Below, one piece after another: positions 63,599-64,000 of a stretch of 64,000 nt of DNA. The translations under genes were made by a program, and so were the position numbers. Every line of letters begins with the position of its first letter. Position 1 is the stretch's first letter. The DNA comes from Amycolatopsis sacchari (GTDB taxonomy: Bacteria; Actinomycetota; Actinomycetes; Mycobacteriales; Pseudonocardiaceae), in NCBI RefSeq assembly GCF_900114035.1, contig NZ_FORP01000025.1, forward strand, positions 34,004 to 98,003. The letters are read 5' to 3'. Below the pieces are notes generated by a model. It saw only the letters and a list, made by a program, of their open reading frames with translations, was not told the DNA's origin and searched no databases.

Positions 63599-64000
63599 TC
63601 AAGCGGCGGCGGGCGTGTTTTTGGGTTGCGGGGTTCGGTAGTAGGTGCGGTTGCGGAGCATGGCGTAGATGACGTCGCAGCGGCGGCGGGCGAGGCAGAT
63701 GAGGGCAGCGTTGTGTTTCTTGCCCTCGGCTCTCTTGCGGTCGTAGTAGGCCCTGCTGGTCGGGTCGTGCAGGGCGGCGAATGCGGCCAGGAAGAACGCC
63801 CGTTTGAGCTTGCGGTTGCCGGTTCGGGCGGGGTGTTCGCCCTTGATCGAGCTGCCGGAGGTGCGGGTGACGGGGGCGATGCCGGCGTAGGCGGCCAGGT
63901 GTGCCGAGCTTTTGAAGGCGGAGGCGTCGCCGATCTCGAGCAGGATGCGGGCGGCGGTCCTGACTCCGATGCCGGGCATGGAGGTCAGGACCCGGGCAAG
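63599..64000 (-). mobile_element. IS110-family transposase, 3' part (runs off window)
   Basis: About 133 residues of the C-terminal half of an IS110-type transposase are visible (LTSMPGIGVRTAARILLEIGD, AAYAGIAPVTRTSGSS, GNRKLKRAFFLAAFAAL and AEGKKHNAALICLARRRCDVIYAML). This is the transposase_20 region, which includes the Ser recombinase-like helix-hairpin-helix. The frame is open to the window edge, so the 5' part lies outside. IS110 elements lack inverted repeats, so the exact end is not visible; it lies somewhere between about 63540 and the stop. Confidence 0.9.

Overview
The window is high-GC actinobacterial DNA of a Pseudonocardiaceae type, perhaps Amycolatopsis-like; this is an inference from gene content and not a species call. 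The evidence is the backbone order lpqE-like lipoprotein / radA / carD / ispD / ispF / cysS / rlmB ... carbonic anhydrase / mutY ... hydrolase / mhuD ... clpC / lsr2 / lysS / coaX / panD / panC / DUF2520. It parallels the M. tuberculosis Rv3579c-Rv3603c segment as I recall it, but is interrupted by large lineage-specific blocks. GTG starts, 4-base start/stop overlaps and a single tRNA-Thr(UGU) fit this origin.

Left part (1-21 kb): the 3' end of an alpha/beta hydrolase; an envelope-stress-type module (CPBP protease, FtsX-type permease, ABC ATPase) divergent from a DesK-type kinase/response-regulator pair; a secreted DUF11 surface protein; an IclR / SnoaL-like / carotenoid-oxygenase unit; a ThrE-like exporter; and a trehalose block in which OtsA is followed by a trehalose-phosphatase fused to a GH15 glycosidase. 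A Uma2 nuclease gene with a duplicated 5' end follows, then radA and an LpqE-like lipoprotein. disA, expected beside radA, is not there.

Middle (21-48 kb): carD, a strongly degenerate ispD, ispF, a HAD hydrolase, cysS, rlmB and an orphan MBOAT acyltransferase. Next is a low-GC island holding four perfect DnaA boxes, three of them phased at 11 bp, in front of a 55-residue YegP-like gene. After this come an APC transporter, a FilP-like coiled-coil protein with 11-residue repeats, two tandem DUF445 membrane proteins, a znuACB zinc importer with a Zur-like box, a LacI regulator with a putative self-operator, carbonic anhydrase and mutY. Two short-chain dehydrogenases lacking the catalytic tyrosine flank a LysR gene. 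Then come hydrolase/mhuD/Sir2-like genes, a membrane-anchored EEP nuclease-fold protein and a DrrAB-type exporter.

Right part (48-64 kb): a repeat-rich intergenic region with three 51-bp tandem units, an AfsR/SARP-type regulator, clpC, an iron-box-controlled FhuF-type reductase, lsr2, lysS, a methyltransferase, the coaX-panD-panC-DUF2520 pantothenate/CoA operon, a PrsW-type membrane protease and the 3' part of an IS110 transposase running off the edge. The window mixes housekeeping loci with accessory insertions. The strongest candidate for something undescribed is the DnaA-box island at 28.1-28.9 kb.
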